Positions 17,113-27,728 are shown, numbered from the stretch's first letter. The stretch: DNA of 64,000 nucleotides from Melioribacter sp051488665 (GCF_051488665.1 NZ_JBPSEG010000013.1:1-64000), one strand, 5' to 3'. Program-made: numbers and translations. Notes: generated by a model from the sequence alone, not told the origin.

Positions 17113-18126
17113 TTATAACGCAAAATTGACGGACAATCTGTTGACGTTATCGAATATCTTTATGTACGAGTAAGAATAATTAACTTCAATTTTATTGCCT
17201 GCAAATTCGGTTTGAAGTCCTACGCCTGCCGACCACGATGCAATATCGCGATTCGACTGATAGCCGGCTCTCAAAGAAATCAGATTCATAAAAGTATAAT
17301 CGATGCCGACATTTACTCTTTCCGAGTAATTGTTATAATGCATAAAATCCGCCGCCAACGTCAACTGCTGATTATCCGCGGATTCGTCGATGAATTTCCA
17401 GAGATTAATAGCCGTACCCATTGCAAAGACGATAGGCATTTGTTCGTCAATTTCTTCCCTTTTAATTTGCGAAGAGAAATTCCTGATAGCCATTCCGAAC
17501 CGGAAATCCTTGAATCCGGTATTATAAAGCACGCCGGCGTCGAAGACCAACTTGGTTGCTTTATTTTGACGACTTGTACCGTCAAAAAACAGATTCTCGC
17601 CCAGATTCTGACCGGCAATGCGAATATTTCCTCCGATAGAAAACTGCGGGCTAATTTTCTTTGCGTACGTAATACCGAATGAATAAGCGCCCACATTCGA
17701 AAGCGGACCCGTTTCAATATATCCGTCGGGATATTGACTTTGCTGCGACGGATCGATAAGAGTGGTGCCGATTATTTCGCCGTAGTCAACCGTCATAACA
17801 TGAACGCCAAGAACGCCGTAACTATCCATATTATAAACTGCCGCGCCCGCGAGGTAATTTATATCGGCGATCCATTGAGTAAAATTAAAGCTTACGTCGA
17901 GAGTATTGTTTGTATTTGCAATGCCGGCAGGATTATAAAAGATTGCATCTGCGGAATTCCCGACGGCGTAAAAAGCTTCGCCCATTGCGCTGGCTTTTGG
18001 CGATACGCTGACCAGCATAAAATTCATTGTGCTCTGAGCAAGTTTGTTCAAACCGACCTGAGCAAATGAATTAATGCCGAATACCAGAATAATTGCTATA
18101 GTCAATATAATTTTATTTGATTTCAT
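17113..18126 (-). CDS. PorV/PorQ-family outer-membrane protein
   Basis: 337 residues with a signal peptide and a predicted FadL-like beta-barrel. The N-terminal SPKASAMGEAFYAVGNSADAI and FYNPAGIA motifs are those of the PorV/PorQ family, whose best-known members work in Por secretion (PorV shuttles cargo to the attachment complex). The final residue is an aliphatic Leu after alternating strands. It sits between GH105 and the FN3 protein, so it may be a substrate-specific PorV paralogue for this pectin locus. The core T9SS genes are not in the window. Confidence 0.82.
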   Translation of the reverse strand: MKSNKIILTIAIILVFGINSFAQVGLNKLAQSTMNFMLVSVSPKASAMGEAFYAVGNSADAIFYNPAGIANTNNTLDVSFNFTQWIADINYLAGAAVYNMDSYGVLGVHVMTVDYGEIIGTTLIDPSQQSQYPDGYIETGPLSNVGAYSFGITYAKKISPQFSIGGNIRIAGQNLGENLFFDGTSRQNKATKLVFDAGVLYNTGFKDFRFGMAIRNFSSQIKREEIDEQMPIVFAMGTAINLWKFIDESADNQQLTLAADFMHYNNYSERVNVGIDYTFMNLISLRAGYQSNRDIASWSAGVGLQTEFAGNKIEVNYSYSYIKIFDNVNRLSVNFAL

Positions 18127-18140
18127 TATTCATGCTCTCC

Positions 18141-20285
18141 TTATCTTACTACGACAAATTTATGATATGCCAGTTCTCCGTTCGGTTTTTCGATAACCGC
18201 AATATAAACGCCGCTGCTGATCACCTGTTGACTTGAAGTTAACATATCCCAAGTTACCGAACCTGAACGGGCGGGGTCGTCGTGTACTATTGTTTGAACC
18301 AGATCGCCGTTTTCTGTAAATATTTTGATCGTACATGTTCCCGGCAAATTAAAGAAGATAATACCTCTCTGGTCGGTAAATCCGTAAGTTTTTAAGAGCG
18401 GATCGTTAATGTTATACGGATTCGGCACAATTCTTACTTTCGACAGATCGTCAGAAGAAGGACGGGGCGGATTTACCCAGTAGATATTCGGCACAAGAAC
18501 TCGCGAACTGTAGAGCATTTTACCGCGCGTAGTCGGATCCGCATTCGGGTCGTTCTCGTCAATTTTAGCTTTCGACTGTACGTAATAATAATATTGGGCG
18601 CCGTAAAGAACCGTTTGATCTTTGAAGACGTGTTCAAGTCCTCTGTCGTTTGCGTCGGAATCATAAATTGTTTCGTAAAATACCGTGTCCTGATTCGACA
18701 CCCTGCGCATAATACGGTATCCGGCAAAATTAGGCATCGCTTCGGCGTCCGGACACGACCATTTGATTTCTACTCCGTCGCCGTAACCCGTTACTGTCAA
18801 TTCGGATGGCGGAGGAGGAGCCTGAGGTATTTGATAATTATGTTCGAAATTCCATTTTGCCCTGTAAGCTGTTAACATAACCGAATCGATGCCGCTGCTA
18901 ATCCAACGGTCTTTAATTTTATCCATTTCGGTTGCGTCAATCGGGAAGGCAAATTCTTTAGGCAGCCAGCCTTTTTCAGGATCGGGCATATTCGGAGGAT
19001 TTTCGAGAGTCTTGTTCAACCATTTCCTACCTACTTCAATCGCTTTTTGATAAGACAGTCCGGCTATTCCGGAAGCGTAAACGATTCTGATTTTTTGACC
19101 CGGCTCGAATTTTTCGTAGGGACCGAAAACGCTTACCATCATAGGATTAGCGCCCTGCTTAGTGCCGCCGGGATAATCCGAATAATCATAAACGTTCAGT
19201 TCGTCTGAATTACCGCCGTGATGAGTTTCAGGCCAAACATTTCCGGTCATCGGAAAATAGTCCGAAAATCCGCCTGCCAAAGCCCAGAAGTTTTTGCTGC
19301 CGTAGAGATCGTTTTCTACGTTGTACGGTATTCTTGTTGCAGTTGCGGCGTATGTAATTCTCGGTTGCAGAAAATCGTCCACGTCATCCGCGGGATTTGT
19401 AAACGGTTGTTTGGATGCATGTATAATTGAGTAGAAATAGATATCGCTGAAAAGCAGCCTGCCGTCCTGAGTAACTATAGGAGCTCCCATATCGTCGCCC
19501 GGTTTGTCGGGATCGTCCGCGCTGTATTGATAAAATACCCTTGCCGTATCTCCGATTCTTCCGCCGTAATAATGGTTCCATACACGCGTCAATACAGGTC
19601 TTTCATTGTAAGGCACTGCGGGCGTCATCCCTTTCGAGTAATAACTGTTTGCTCCGTTTCCTTCCATTTTAATATAAAGCGAATCGAAGGTAAAATCGGA
19701 TTTATTTTCAAAAGTCACTTCGAATATTATATAATTGTCATTGTAATTCTGACTCCATGCCAGAATTTTTCTGTGCATTTCGATACCGTAAACATATTCG
19801 CTCGATACTTCAATAATCTGGTCGTAAGTGCCTCCCGTAAATTTCGACGGATCATAAACGCCGAAGTTTTCCAGGTCGACTGATTGAAAATTTACTTCCT
19901 GCGCGGGATACCGGTAACGGATATAATTTGTCATCGGTTTGGTTATTTTACCTATCGGGAATTCATCTGTAGTGGGACCGTAAATCGGCAAAGTGTCGAT
20001 TAATCCGGTATACGGATTAGGCCATTCGGAAGTTGTGCCGATCTGAAATCCCGAACCAGTGTTGAGTTCTCTGTATTGACCTCTGAAGCCGATGACGTTG
20101 TAATCGTTCGGGAAGAAACCTGCTCTGTAATCGAAGTTGCCTTTATCCGCATTTGCAGTAACTCCGATCCAAACCCTTCCCATTTTCATCAGAGCTACTT
20201 CTCTTTCCGGCGGCAGTTGCGCGTATGCAGTTTGCAATGCCAGCAGAAGAAAAGCAAAAACCGTTAATAATTTTTTTCCGTTCAT
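18141..20285 (-). CDS. Secreted FN3 protein with FlgD/T9SS-like C-terminus, unknown function
   Basis: 714 residues with a signal peptide (MNGKKLLTVFAFLLLALQTAYA). Residues about 30-510 are a large beta-rich region I do not recognise. An FN3 domain (about 525-635, PPPPSELTVTGYGDGVEI) and a C-terminal domain (about 640-714) beginning VRIVPNPYN and ending YHKFVVVR follow. The latter resembles FlgD-Ig or T9SS sorting domains. It lies directly downstream of the TonB receptor gene, where a SusD lipoprotein would be in a Bacteroides locus. A surface glycan-binding partner role is inferred from position only. Confidence 0.7.
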   Translation of the reverse strand: MNGKKLLTVFAFLLLALQTAYAQLPPEREVALMKMGRVWIGVTANADKGNFDYRAGFFPNDYNVIGFRGQYRELNTGSGFQIGTTSEWPNPYTGLIDTLPIYGPTTDEFPIGKITKPMTNYIRYRYPAQEVNFQSVDLENFGVYDPSKFTGGTYDQIIEVSSEYVYGIEMHRKILAWSQNYNDNYIIFEVTFENKSDFTFDSLYIKMEGNGANSYYSKGMTPAVPYNERPVLTRVWNHYYGGRIGDTARVFYQYSADDPDKPGDDMGAPIVTQDGRLLFSDIYFYSIIHASKQPFTNPADDVDDFLQPRITYAATATRIPYNVENDLYGSKNFWALAGGFSDYFPMTGNVWPETHHGGNSDELNVYDYSDYPGGTKQGANPMMVSVFGPYEKFEPGQKIRIVYASGIAGLSYQKAIEVGRKWLNKTLENPPNMPDPEKGWLPKEFAFPIDATEMDKIKDRWISSGIDSVMLTAYRAKWNFEHNYQIPQAPPPPSELTVTGYGDGVEIKWSCPDAEAMPNFAGYRIMRRVSNQDTVFYETIYDSDANDRGLEHVFKDQTVLYGAQYYYYVQSKAKIDENDPNADPTTRGKMLYSSRVLVPNIYWVNPPRPSSDDLSKVRIVPNPYNINDPLLKTYGFTDQRGIIFFNLPGTCTIKIFTENGDLVQTIVHDDPARSGSVTWDMLTSSQQVISSGVYIAVIEKPNGELAYHKFVVVR

Positions 20286-20310
20286 TTATAAAATCTCCGT
20301 TTTATTCTGA

Positions 20311-23300
20311 TTAAAAATCAATCCTTACGCCGACCCATATGTCTCTGGGTTGTCCGAAGAGCCAGAAAGAATAATTCGGGTCGTTTATGTACGGTTTTTC
20401 GTCCGAACGCAAATCGCCAACTTTATCGTCGCCCGGAATGTAGTAACCGGGTTGATTTTCTCTCAACTGGTCGAATTCGGGCGAATCGTACATCGGCAGA
20501 TGAAGCGACGCAAGATATTTGTTCAGGTCGTTGTCGTCCTGGAATGCATATTCGTAACGCATTAAACTGACTTTGAAATTAAACAGATTGCTGATGTCGA
20601 CGTAGAAATTTAATTTAAGATGACCTACGTCGACGGCTTTATTGAGTTTCAAGTCAATCATATAATAATCGGGCCATTGCATATTATTGCTAATATGAAG
20701 TTTGCCGAGCGGATTATACGTGAAGTACGAACCGGCGTACCATTCGCCGAAGATTGTCATACTCCAACCGCCGAATATCTTTGCGCCGAGAATTTCCGGT
20801 CCCCAATCCATCGGAGAACGGAAAGTTACATTGGCGTTAACTTTAGGACGGGGCAGCGCACGCGATTCATTCCCCTGATATAGACCTTCCTGGTCGTTAT
20901 TGATTGTTACGTCGGAGATTATTTGTTTACCGGTCAATCCCGATTTACTCAACATATAGTTAAAATTGACCCAGAAATTAAACCACGATTGATCATTTTT
21001 GGAGAGCGTGACTTCAAATCCCTGAACGTCTTCGTACTCATTATTTGCAAGTCCGTCGTAATTCAGCGTGCCGCTCGAAGTTTGATACTGAACTTCTCCG
21101 GCTTGACCCGTTATGTCTTTATAGTATCCGGAAAGCTGCAACAAGTAACCTTCCATGAAATTGTAAGCCAGACCCAACTCATAAGAAATAGTTCTGGGCG
21201 GCTCCAGATTCGGATTAGACATATCGTACAATCCGTTTTTATCATATCTGTAACGGTATAGATACATTGTGTAATAAGGCGGATTTGAACGAAAATGACC
21301 GTAGTTAAAATAGAATTTGGAGTTAGTCGTAACGGGGAAAGAGACGCCGATACGCGGGCTGACTGTAAAGAAATTCTTAATAGGCTGCAAAAATCCCGGA
21401 TGATCTTTGTCGTATTGTTCCCAGATTTCCCAGATGTAAGATCTGCCTTGTTCGAGAATGCTGTAGAGAGACGTATCAACTTTCTGGGGTCTGAAAACTT
21501 CTTCCGCAAACGGATCGCCCGACGGCCATTTGCCTCCGCCTCCGTAGTAATAATCGAATCGGACGCCTAAATTGGCAACCAAGCCTTCATACGATATTTG
21601 ATCCTGGATGTAAGCGGCGGTCTGGCTGGGCCAACGGTGATAATTAAATTCGTATGTATTATACGCGTTCTGGTTCCACTTTTCCCAGAAGTTATGTTTA
21701 ATATCGATGTAATTATATTCCAAGCCCGCTTTCAAAAAGTTGTGCTCGTTAATCTGCGAAGCTATATCGAATTTCAACTGCAATTGGCGAACCTTGGTTC
21801 GATCGTATAAATCGCCTTCCTTACGCGCAAATCTTCGAGGGATGCCCGGAGGTCCGTCATAACTCGGAAATGTAAAATCGCCTACTTTATGTTGAGATGC
21901 AAACTGCCATTTGCCGTACGGAGATTCGTCAACATAAATAGGTCCGAAATTAGTAACTATCGATGTATCCCTGTTGTCTCCGGTCGGCGAATAATTTTTA
22001 ATGTACAGATATCCCGCTGTAAATTCCCAATATGTGCTGTTGCTAACCACTTTATTGATCGTAACTCCGTTCATTAAAATGGTTTGATTTAATATCGGAT
22101 AAAATGATTGGTCATACCAGTATTCAGGATTGTTGGCAACATATTTAATGTTGTCAATCGGCATAAAGCCGCCGGCATTACCTGCATTTGGAGCGTCGCC
22201 CCACGGCGGTCTTACGGGACTGAGACCGATTTGACGTTTCCACAATCCGTTGTAAGAAACGCTAAGACCTTCCGAAGGAGTTGATTTTATTGTAGCTAAA
22301 GTCGTATACGATTTCTGGCTTCTCAAAGTCAACGGCATTACATAATAACGCTCGCTTGAATTGTTCGATATATAAAACGTAGCGTCGCCCAAATATTTCC
22401 CGATCAACGGCAGCGGTCCTCCGAATCCGCCGTCAAAGTTCCAGTCTCTTCCTTCTTCTTTCATCCTGTGCGATGCAAAAAGACTTTTCTGTTCGTCGGG
22501 AATTTCGTAATAACCGATTTGTTGTTTCAGTTCGTCGGGTAAATTGCGCAAACCATCGTAATCAGGCTCAGCCATGTGCATCCATGTTGCAAACAAATAG
22601 AGCTGAAAAGGCGTAACTTGCTTTTCAGGATCTTTTCCTCTATTGTAATTTTCGGCTTGAGTAATCCAGCCAGTAAACTTGGGATTTTGTTCGCGCATAT
22701 AAGGGTCGTCCGCCCATGCCGCATCTGTGCCGATAAAAGCAACTTCCGGATCGAGGTAAGCTCTCAGGGCGTCATTATGCGGGTCGTAAAATGAAGCGCC
22801 GAACCTTTTCAAATGCGGCTGATTTGCCGAAAACGAGAATGTTCCGTGATATCCGTCTTTGGAACCGCTTTTTGTAGTAATATTAATTAATCCGGAACGG
22901 AAATTACCGTATTCTGCATTATAACCGCCCGAAAGCAACGAAACCTGTTCGACGGCGCTCATCGGAATAGAAGTTTCCGCATTTCCAACGGCAGAGTTGA
23001 CGTACGACAAACCGTTCACCATAGCTCCTGTCTGATCCGCGCTGCCGCCTCTGATCGTAAGAAATCCGTTTTCGGTAGATACGCCGGGCAACTTAGCGAG
23101 AAATGCGTTTATTTCCCGAACGCCTGAAGCGTCCTGCAACTGCCCGGAAGAAACGACCAATTGCGTGTTCGAAACTTCTTTATGAAGTTCGTCTCTCTTT
23201 GCCGTAATAATTATCTCCTGCCCTTCAATAACCGAAGGTTTTAGGGCAATTTCGAGATTCGTTACGCGATCGGCGGACACTACAACATTTTCGACAATTT

Positions 23301-23559
23301 GGGTGCCGTAGCCGATCATCGATATCTGGATATCGTATGTACCTACAGGCACGTTCACAATAAAGAACTTGCCGTCGATATCCGTTGCCGCTCCGAGATA
23401 AGTATCCCTGATAACTACGTTAGCTCCGAAGAGCGGCTCTCCGGTTTGCTCGTCGATCACTCTACCGATTATACGGCTCTTTGTTTGAGCTTCTGTTATT
23501 GTCGATAGAGCGACAAGAGCCAAGAAGATTACAATAAATAATTTGAGTTTGTCCGTCAT
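20311..23559 (-). CDS. TonB-dependent receptor with carboxypeptidase-regulatory-like domain
   Basis: 1082 residues. The signal peptide is followed by a carboxypeptidase-regulatory-like domain (about 28-112: GRVIDEQTGEPLFGANVVI), a plug (about 120-250: INAFLAKLPGVSTENGFL, IRGGSADQTGAMVNGLS, GGYNAEYGNF) and a long beta-barrel ending in VGVRIDF with terminal Phe. I chose the ATG at 23559, preceded by GGCGGGAGTT, over an upstream start at 23610 that would overlap the GH43 gene. It probably imports pectin oligosaccharides. No SusD partner is adjacent. Confidence 0.92.
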   Translation of the reverse strand: MTDKLKLFIVIFLALVALSTITEAQTKSRIIGRVIDEQTGEPLFGANVVIRDTYLGAATDIDGKFFIVNVPVGTYDIQISMIGYGTQIVENVVVSADRVTNLEIALKPSVIEGQEIIITAKRDELHKEVSNTQLVVSSGQLQDASGVREINAFLAKLPGVSTENGFLTIRGGSADQTGAMVNGLSYVNSAVGNAETSIPMSAVEQVSLLSGGYNAEYGNFRSGLINITTKSGSKDGYHGTFSFSANQPHLKRFGASFYDPHNDALRAYLDPEVAFIGTDAAWADDPYMREQNPKFTGWITQAENYNRGKDPEKQVTPFQLYLFATWMHMAEPDYDGLRNLPDELKQQIGYYEIPDEQKSLFASHRMKEEGRDWNFDGGFGGPLPLIGKYLGDATFYISNNSSERYYVMPLTLRSQKSYTTLATIKSTPSEGLSVSYNGLWKRQIGLSPVRPPWGDAPNAGNAGGFMPIDNIKYVANNPEYWYDQSFYPILNQTILMNGVTINKVVSNSTYWEFTAGYLYIKNYSPTGDNRDTSIVTNFGPIYVDESPYGKWQFASQHKVGDFTFPSYDGPPGIPRRFARKEGDLYDRTKVRQLQLKFDIASQINEHNFLKAGLEYNYIDIKHNFWEKWNQNAYNTYEFNYHRWPSQTAAYIQDQISYEGLVANLGVRFDYYYGGGGKWPSGDPFAEEVFRPQKVDTSLYSILEQGRSYIWEIWEQYDKDHPGFLQPIKNFFTVSPRIGVSFPVTTNSKFYFNYGHFRSNPPYYTMYLYRYRYDKNGLYDMSNPNLEPPRTISYELGLAYNFMEGYLLQLSGYYKDITGQAGEVQYQTSSGTLNYDGLANNEYEDVQGFEVTLSKNDQSWFNFWVNFNYMLSKSGLTGKQIISDVTINNDQEGLYQGNESRALPRPKVNANVTFRSPMDWGPEILGAKIFGGWSMTIFGEWYAGSYFTYNPLGKLHISNNMQWPDYYMIDLKLNKAVDVGHLKLNFYVDISNLFNFKVSLMRYEYAFQDDNDLNKYLASLHLPMYDSPEFDQLRENQPGYYIPGDDKVGDLRSDEKPYINDPNYSFWLFGQPRDIWVGVRIDF

Positions 23560-23588
23560 AAATAACTCCCGCCTTTTATTGTAAAAAA

Positions 23589-25193
23589 TTACGGTTCGAA
23601 TCTGAACCAATCAAAATCAGTGTATCCGTTATTATTATTTTTATTCCAATTTAAAGAGAAAATCCCAACTTTTGCGCCTACCCATTTCCCCTCGCGGGCT
23701 TTGAATTTGTTTCCAACACTTTTGAAACTAATTCCGTCCGAACTGTAACTGAAATCGCAAAACCCGCCATCGCTTACGCTCACTCTTAAATATACGAGAT
23801 TTGTCGAAAGGTTTTTCTCTTCAACAATTATTTCTTGGTTTCCCATATCCGCGTTTTTGTTAATTGCCTGATAGATAGTGTAGCCGTCGTTTTTCTTTCT
23901 GATGCCGATATAAGAATAGTCCAAACCGAAGACAATCAAGCCGGCAAATTCGCTCCCGGATTGCGGATTAAATTCGAGTTTTGCAATTGCATTAAATTCC
24001 GGAGCGGGGAATTTTTGCATAAACAATTGGGGCACGTTCCAAAGATTACGAATCGAATCGTTTACAACTTGCGAATAAATCCTGAGCCATCCTTTCCTTA
24101 CTTTTCTACTTGTCCACGACGAATCGAAATTAGCCTGCCACTGCCACTGTAAACCGGGATAATCGGCGTCAAATTCGTCGTTTGTTTGAGGCGTTTTAAT
24201 TTCGGAATTAACGGCGACTTTCGGTTTTTTATAATTCAAGACAGGTTCGCCGATTCCGTTGCCGTCGTAGTCAATACCCATTACAGGCCAATCGTCCTCC
24301 CAACGCATCGGCTGCAAATGAACAATTCTGCCGTAAGCGTCTTTATCCTGAAAATGAACAAACCACGATTCGCCTTCGGGCGTTTTTACCCATCCGCCCT
24401 GATGCGGTCCGTTTATGTATGTGGAGCCCTGTTCGAGTACGATTTTATCTTCATACGGTCCGTAAATATTTTTAGATCGCAGCGCAACCTGCCATCCGTT
24501 CCGAACTCCGCCGGCGGGTGCAAAGATGTAATAATATCCGTTGCGTTTATAAAATTTCGGTCCTTCCAAAGTAGGATGTTTTAACGAATCGCAATAAATC
24601 AAAACGCCTTCGTCGAGCAACGATTCGCCGTCGGGACTCATTTTATGCAAAGTTAATCTGTGTTTAATACCGGAACGGCTGCGCGCCCAGGCGTGAACAA
24701 GATATGCATTACCGTCGTCGTCCCACAAAGGCGAAGGATCAATCCATCCTTTGGCTTTTTTGATCAATATAAGAGGCTGCCAGGGACCTTCCGGATTTTT
24801 CGACTTAGTCATAAAAATACCGTAGTCCGGATCGCCGTAATAGATATAAAATTCGCCGTTATGGTATCTGATACACGGCGCCCAGATACCGTTGCCGTGT
24901 TGCGGTTTATCGAATTCTTTTATCGGATATCGGATTACGGCATGACCGATAATTTCCCAGTTAACCAGGTCTTTGGAATGCAGAATCGGTAAACCGGGGA
25001 AATGAGAAAAACTCGACGAGGTCATATAATAATCTTCTCCGACGCGAATAACGTCAGGGTCGGAATAGTCCGCGTGTATAACCGGATTTTTATATGTTCC
25101 GTCGCCGTTGTCTGGCGTCCATACCGATTGATTGTTCTGCGAAAGCAGAGTTGCAAAAGAAATTAATGCGATGCAAATTATTCTTTTTATCAT
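23589..25193 (-). CDS. Glycoside hydrolase family 43 (beta-xylosidase/arabinofuranosidase type)
   Basis: 534 residues with a signal peptide. The five-bladed propeller (about 30-320) has the GH43 triad regions: HADYSDPDVIRV (base Asp), GWIDPSPLWDDDG (pKa-modulating Asp) and HPTLEGPKFYKR (acid Glu). A C-terminal beta-sandwich (about 340-534) is of the kind found in beta-xylosidases (NPQSGSEFAGLIVFG, YSSDGISFKSVG). It probably trims arabinose or xylose side chains of pectin. Its stop is 29 bases from the TonB receptor start. Confidence 0.9.
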   Translation of the reverse strand: MIKRIICIALISFATLLSQNNQSVWTPDNGDGTYKNPVIHADYSDPDVIRVGEDYYMTSSSFSHFPGLPILHSKDLVNWEIIGHAVIRYPIKEFDKPQHGNGIWAPCIRYHNGEFYIYYGDPDYGIFMTKSKNPEGPWQPLILIKKAKGWIDPSPLWDDDGNAYLVHAWARSRSGIKHRLTLHKMSPDGESLLDEGVLIYCDSLKHPTLEGPKFYKRNGYYYIFAPAGGVRNGWQVALRSKNIYGPYEDKIVLEQGSTYINGPHQGGWVKTPEGESWFVHFQDKDAYGRIVHLQPMRWEDDWPVMGIDYDGNGIGEPVLNYKKPKVAVNSEIKTPQTNDEFDADYPGLQWQWQANFDSSWTSRKVRKGWLRIYSQVVNDSIRNLWNVPQLFMQKFPAPEFNAIAKLEFNPQSGSEFAGLIVFGLDYSYIGIRKKNDGYTIYQAINKNADMGNQEIIVEEKNLSTNLVYLRVSVSDGGFCDFSYSSDGISFKSVGNKFKAREGKWVGAKVGIFSLNWNKNNNNGYTDFDWFRFEP

Positions 25194-25197
25194 AAAC

Positions 25198-27717
25198 TTA
25201 CTTTGAAATAATCATTTTCTTTGTTATCGATTTACCGTCATAATCGAGCCGGTAGAAATAAACCCCGCTGGAGATTCCGGATGCGTCGAAATTAAATGAA
25301 TGATAACCTGCGTTAAGGAGCCCGGTATAAAGATTTGCAATTTCCCGTCCTAGCAAATCATAAACGGCTAATTTTACATAACCTCGTTTCGATAAACTGA
25401 AATCGATTTTGGTTGCCGGATTAAACGGATTGGGATAATTTTGATTCAACGTAAAATCCGTTATAATTTCGTTGCCGTTCTCCGGAATACCGGTGATAGT
25501 AGCAAGTTCGTTCAGATAAATTTCCAGAAAAGTATAACCGTCCTCGCGCACGTAATTCCGGTCTTCCGGATTATTCGGGTCCAACCCGTTTGCGGTTTCC
25601 CAGTCGTCGGGCATTCCGTCGTGGTCCGAATCGACAGGAACATTATACGTATTCAATTCGGGCCACCCGCCTACGTCTTCCTGAGAATCGATTATGCCTT
25701 TGCCTCCGCCTCCCCAACTATTACCGTATGCAGCAGTACCCGTGCGCGCTTCCTCGACAATACGCGAGTCAACCGGATCGCGTTTCGGTAAAGTAGCTCC
25801 GGCGTTTTGCAATACCAATTCAAACGCTTCTTCAGGCGATTGAACGGTAACATCCGCAATCGGAAAAGGAGCATCGACCCTCACCTGCGCTTTAACTTCG
25901 GACGTAATTCCCTGAACGCCTTTGCCCCAGTTGTCCGCAGTTGCGTCGGGATATCCGAATACAAAATTGTCGGCGACATAAAATTTGCCGAAACCTGTAT
26001 TTGTACCGCCGTCAGTAGTAGGATTTACAATTCTGTAAGCGACTCCGGATTTTGTTGCGGGACCGGCTTTATAATAATTCAATCTCACATTTTGATTGCC
26101 TTCCTCGCCTCCGTATGCGCTGTTTTCGCCCCAGTTATAAATTACATTATTAACGAAATCGACAATTTCTTTTTCGGGTTGACGGTGATAGCGGCTTCCG
26201 TTAAAACGGGGATTTCTGCTCCTGTGATGCGCCAATAAATTATGATGGAAAGTAGCGCCCATTCCGCCCCAGATACCACCGTAACCATGCGCTCCTTTGG
26301 AATGTTTCGATTCGTTCAAAGACTCGCTAATAATGCACCACTGCATGGTAAAATTCTCGTTGTCATAAAAACTCGCGGCTTCGTCTATGCTCCACGACAT
26401 CGAGCAATGGTCTATAATAATATCTCTGTTTTCCCTCCCGTTAAAAGCGTCGTCTTCTACTCCGTAAATATCGCCCAAACGGAAACGCATATATCGCACG
26501 ATTACATTGTCGGCGTCGATCGTAACCGGGTAATCGGCAATACAAATACCGTCACCCGGAGCGGTTTGTCCCGCAATTGTAAGATTTCCGTTTTTAATTG
26601 AAAGCTTCGACTTGAGTCGTATTGTGCCGGAGACTCTGAATACAATCGTGCGGGGACCCGACTGATTAACAGCGTATCTCAAACTGCCGGGCGAATTGTT
26701 GTCTTCAAGCGTTGTAACTTCGTAGACGTCCCCCCCACGTCCTCCCGAAGTAAATCTTCCGTATCCTTCCGCTCCGGGAAATGCAACAATATCAGAAGGC
26801 ACGCCTTTAGTGTCGAATTTCATTTCGATACCGTAATAAATAGCGTCGGCTGTTTTAGCGTATGCTTTGTAAAAATACTGAGTATTGGGTTGAAGACTGT
26901 CGACCATTACAGTAAAATTACCCGCGCCGCTGCCCGCTACAATTTTTATGTCGTCGATAGTGGGATTGCCGGTTGTGTTAAGGCAAAATCCTCTTTCCAA
27001 TATATCGTCGTTATTTTCGTAAATTATATTGCCGCTTAAAACCGCGGTAAACGACGTTATGCCGCTAGCTTGATTGGTCACTACTGTCAATGGCAATAGA
27101 TTTCCGGATTCCGATGCTATTCCCGATATCGAAAATTCTTGCAGAAAAATATATTTATAAGGATTAGTCGATCCGTCCGGCAGCCACGGATAAATTCTGA
27201 CATATATTTTTTGCTGGTCGGTTATTGTCTCGGTTATGTCAAACGAGTACTTATCCTGGGTGTCCCTGCCAACGTCGATAAAATCACTACCGTTTAACTT
27301 AACCGGATCGGAGAAATCCGACGCCGTAGAATAATATACATTGGCTTTCATTTTGCCGGTACCGCCGGCATTCATGTAGAAAGAAATGTTTGTAACGGTT
27401 ATTTTGTATCCTTGCACAGGATAAGCGGCAAATTCGATATATCTTTCGGGATTATCGGACGATTCATCCGGCCAGTTATCTCCCGTCCACCATCTTTGAT
27501 ATTTCCCGAGCGGTCCAGTCGAATTATCCGAAAGAACGCCTGTATAATCTTTTACTTCCATATTATGCCCAATGGCGGGCAGTCCTAAAATATTTCCTTC
27601 CGTAAACGTTACTTCCTGATTTTCAATTAAATCCCATTTTACAACGGCATTATTTTGTCCGGATGCCGTACCGGTCAGAAATGCAAAAAAGAACAAGTAT
27701 GAGAGTATTTTTTTCAC
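25198..27717 (-). CDS. PL1 pectate lyase secreted by T9SS (multidomain, A)
   Basis: 839 residues. Order: signal peptide; beta-sandwich region of carbohydrate-binding type (about 25-200); FN3-like domain (about 205-302); PL1 beta-helix (about 310-690: FPGAEGYGRFTSGGRGG, IDHCSMSWSIDE, AHHRSRNPRFNG); a calcium-binding-like segment (DSDHDGMPDDWE); T9SS sorting domain (about 762-839: LNQNYPNPFNPATKI and a KKMIISK end). It cleaves homogalacturonan outside the cell. The catalytic region is clearly homologous to the next gene upstream, so the two arose by duplication with exchange of accessory domains. Confidence 0.9.
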   Translation of the reverse strand: MKKILSYLFFFAFLTGTASGQNNAVVKWDLIENQEVTFTEGNILGLPAIGHNMEVKDYTGVLSDNSTGPLGKYQRWWTGDNWPDESSDNPERYIEFAAYPVQGYKITVTNISFYMNAGGTGKMKANVYYSTASDFSDPVKLNGSDFIDVGRDTQDKYSFDITETITDQQKIYVRIYPWLPDGSTNPYKYIFLQEFSISGIASESGNLLPLTVVTNQASGITSFTAVLSGNIIYENNDDILERGFCLNTTGNPTIDDIKIVAGSGAGNFTVMVDSLQPNTQYFYKAYAKTADAIYYGIEMKFDTKGVPSDIVAFPGAEGYGRFTSGGRGGDVYEVTTLEDNNSPGSLRYAVNQSGPRTIVFRVSGTIRLKSKLSIKNGNLTIAGQTAPGDGICIADYPVTIDADNVIVRYMRFRLGDIYGVEDDAFNGRENRDIIIDHCSMSWSIDEAASFYDNENFTMQWCIISESLNESKHSKGAHGYGGIWGGMGATFHHNLLAHHRSRNPRFNGSRYHRQPEKEIVDFVNNVIYNWGENSAYGGEEGNQNVRLNYYKAGPATKSGVAYRIVNPTTDGGTNTGFGKFYVADNFVFGYPDATADNWGKGVQGITSEVKAQVRVDAPFPIADVTVQSPEEAFELVLQNAGATLPKRDPVDSRIVEEARTGTAAYGNSWGGGGKGIIDSQEDVGGWPELNTYNVPVDSDHDGMPDDWETANGLDPNNPEDRNYVREDGYTFLEIYLNELATITGIPENGNEIITDFTLNQNYPNPFNPATKIDFSLSKRGYVKLAVYDLLGREIANLYTGLLNAGYHSFNFDASGISSGVYFYRLDYDGKSITKKMIISK

Positions 27718-27728
27718 GTCGGCTCCTG

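Noticed and set aside
18141..20285. SusD homologue
   Set aside because: No lipobox and no tetratricopeptide-like helical pattern; the protein is beta-rich with FN3 and FlgD-like domains.
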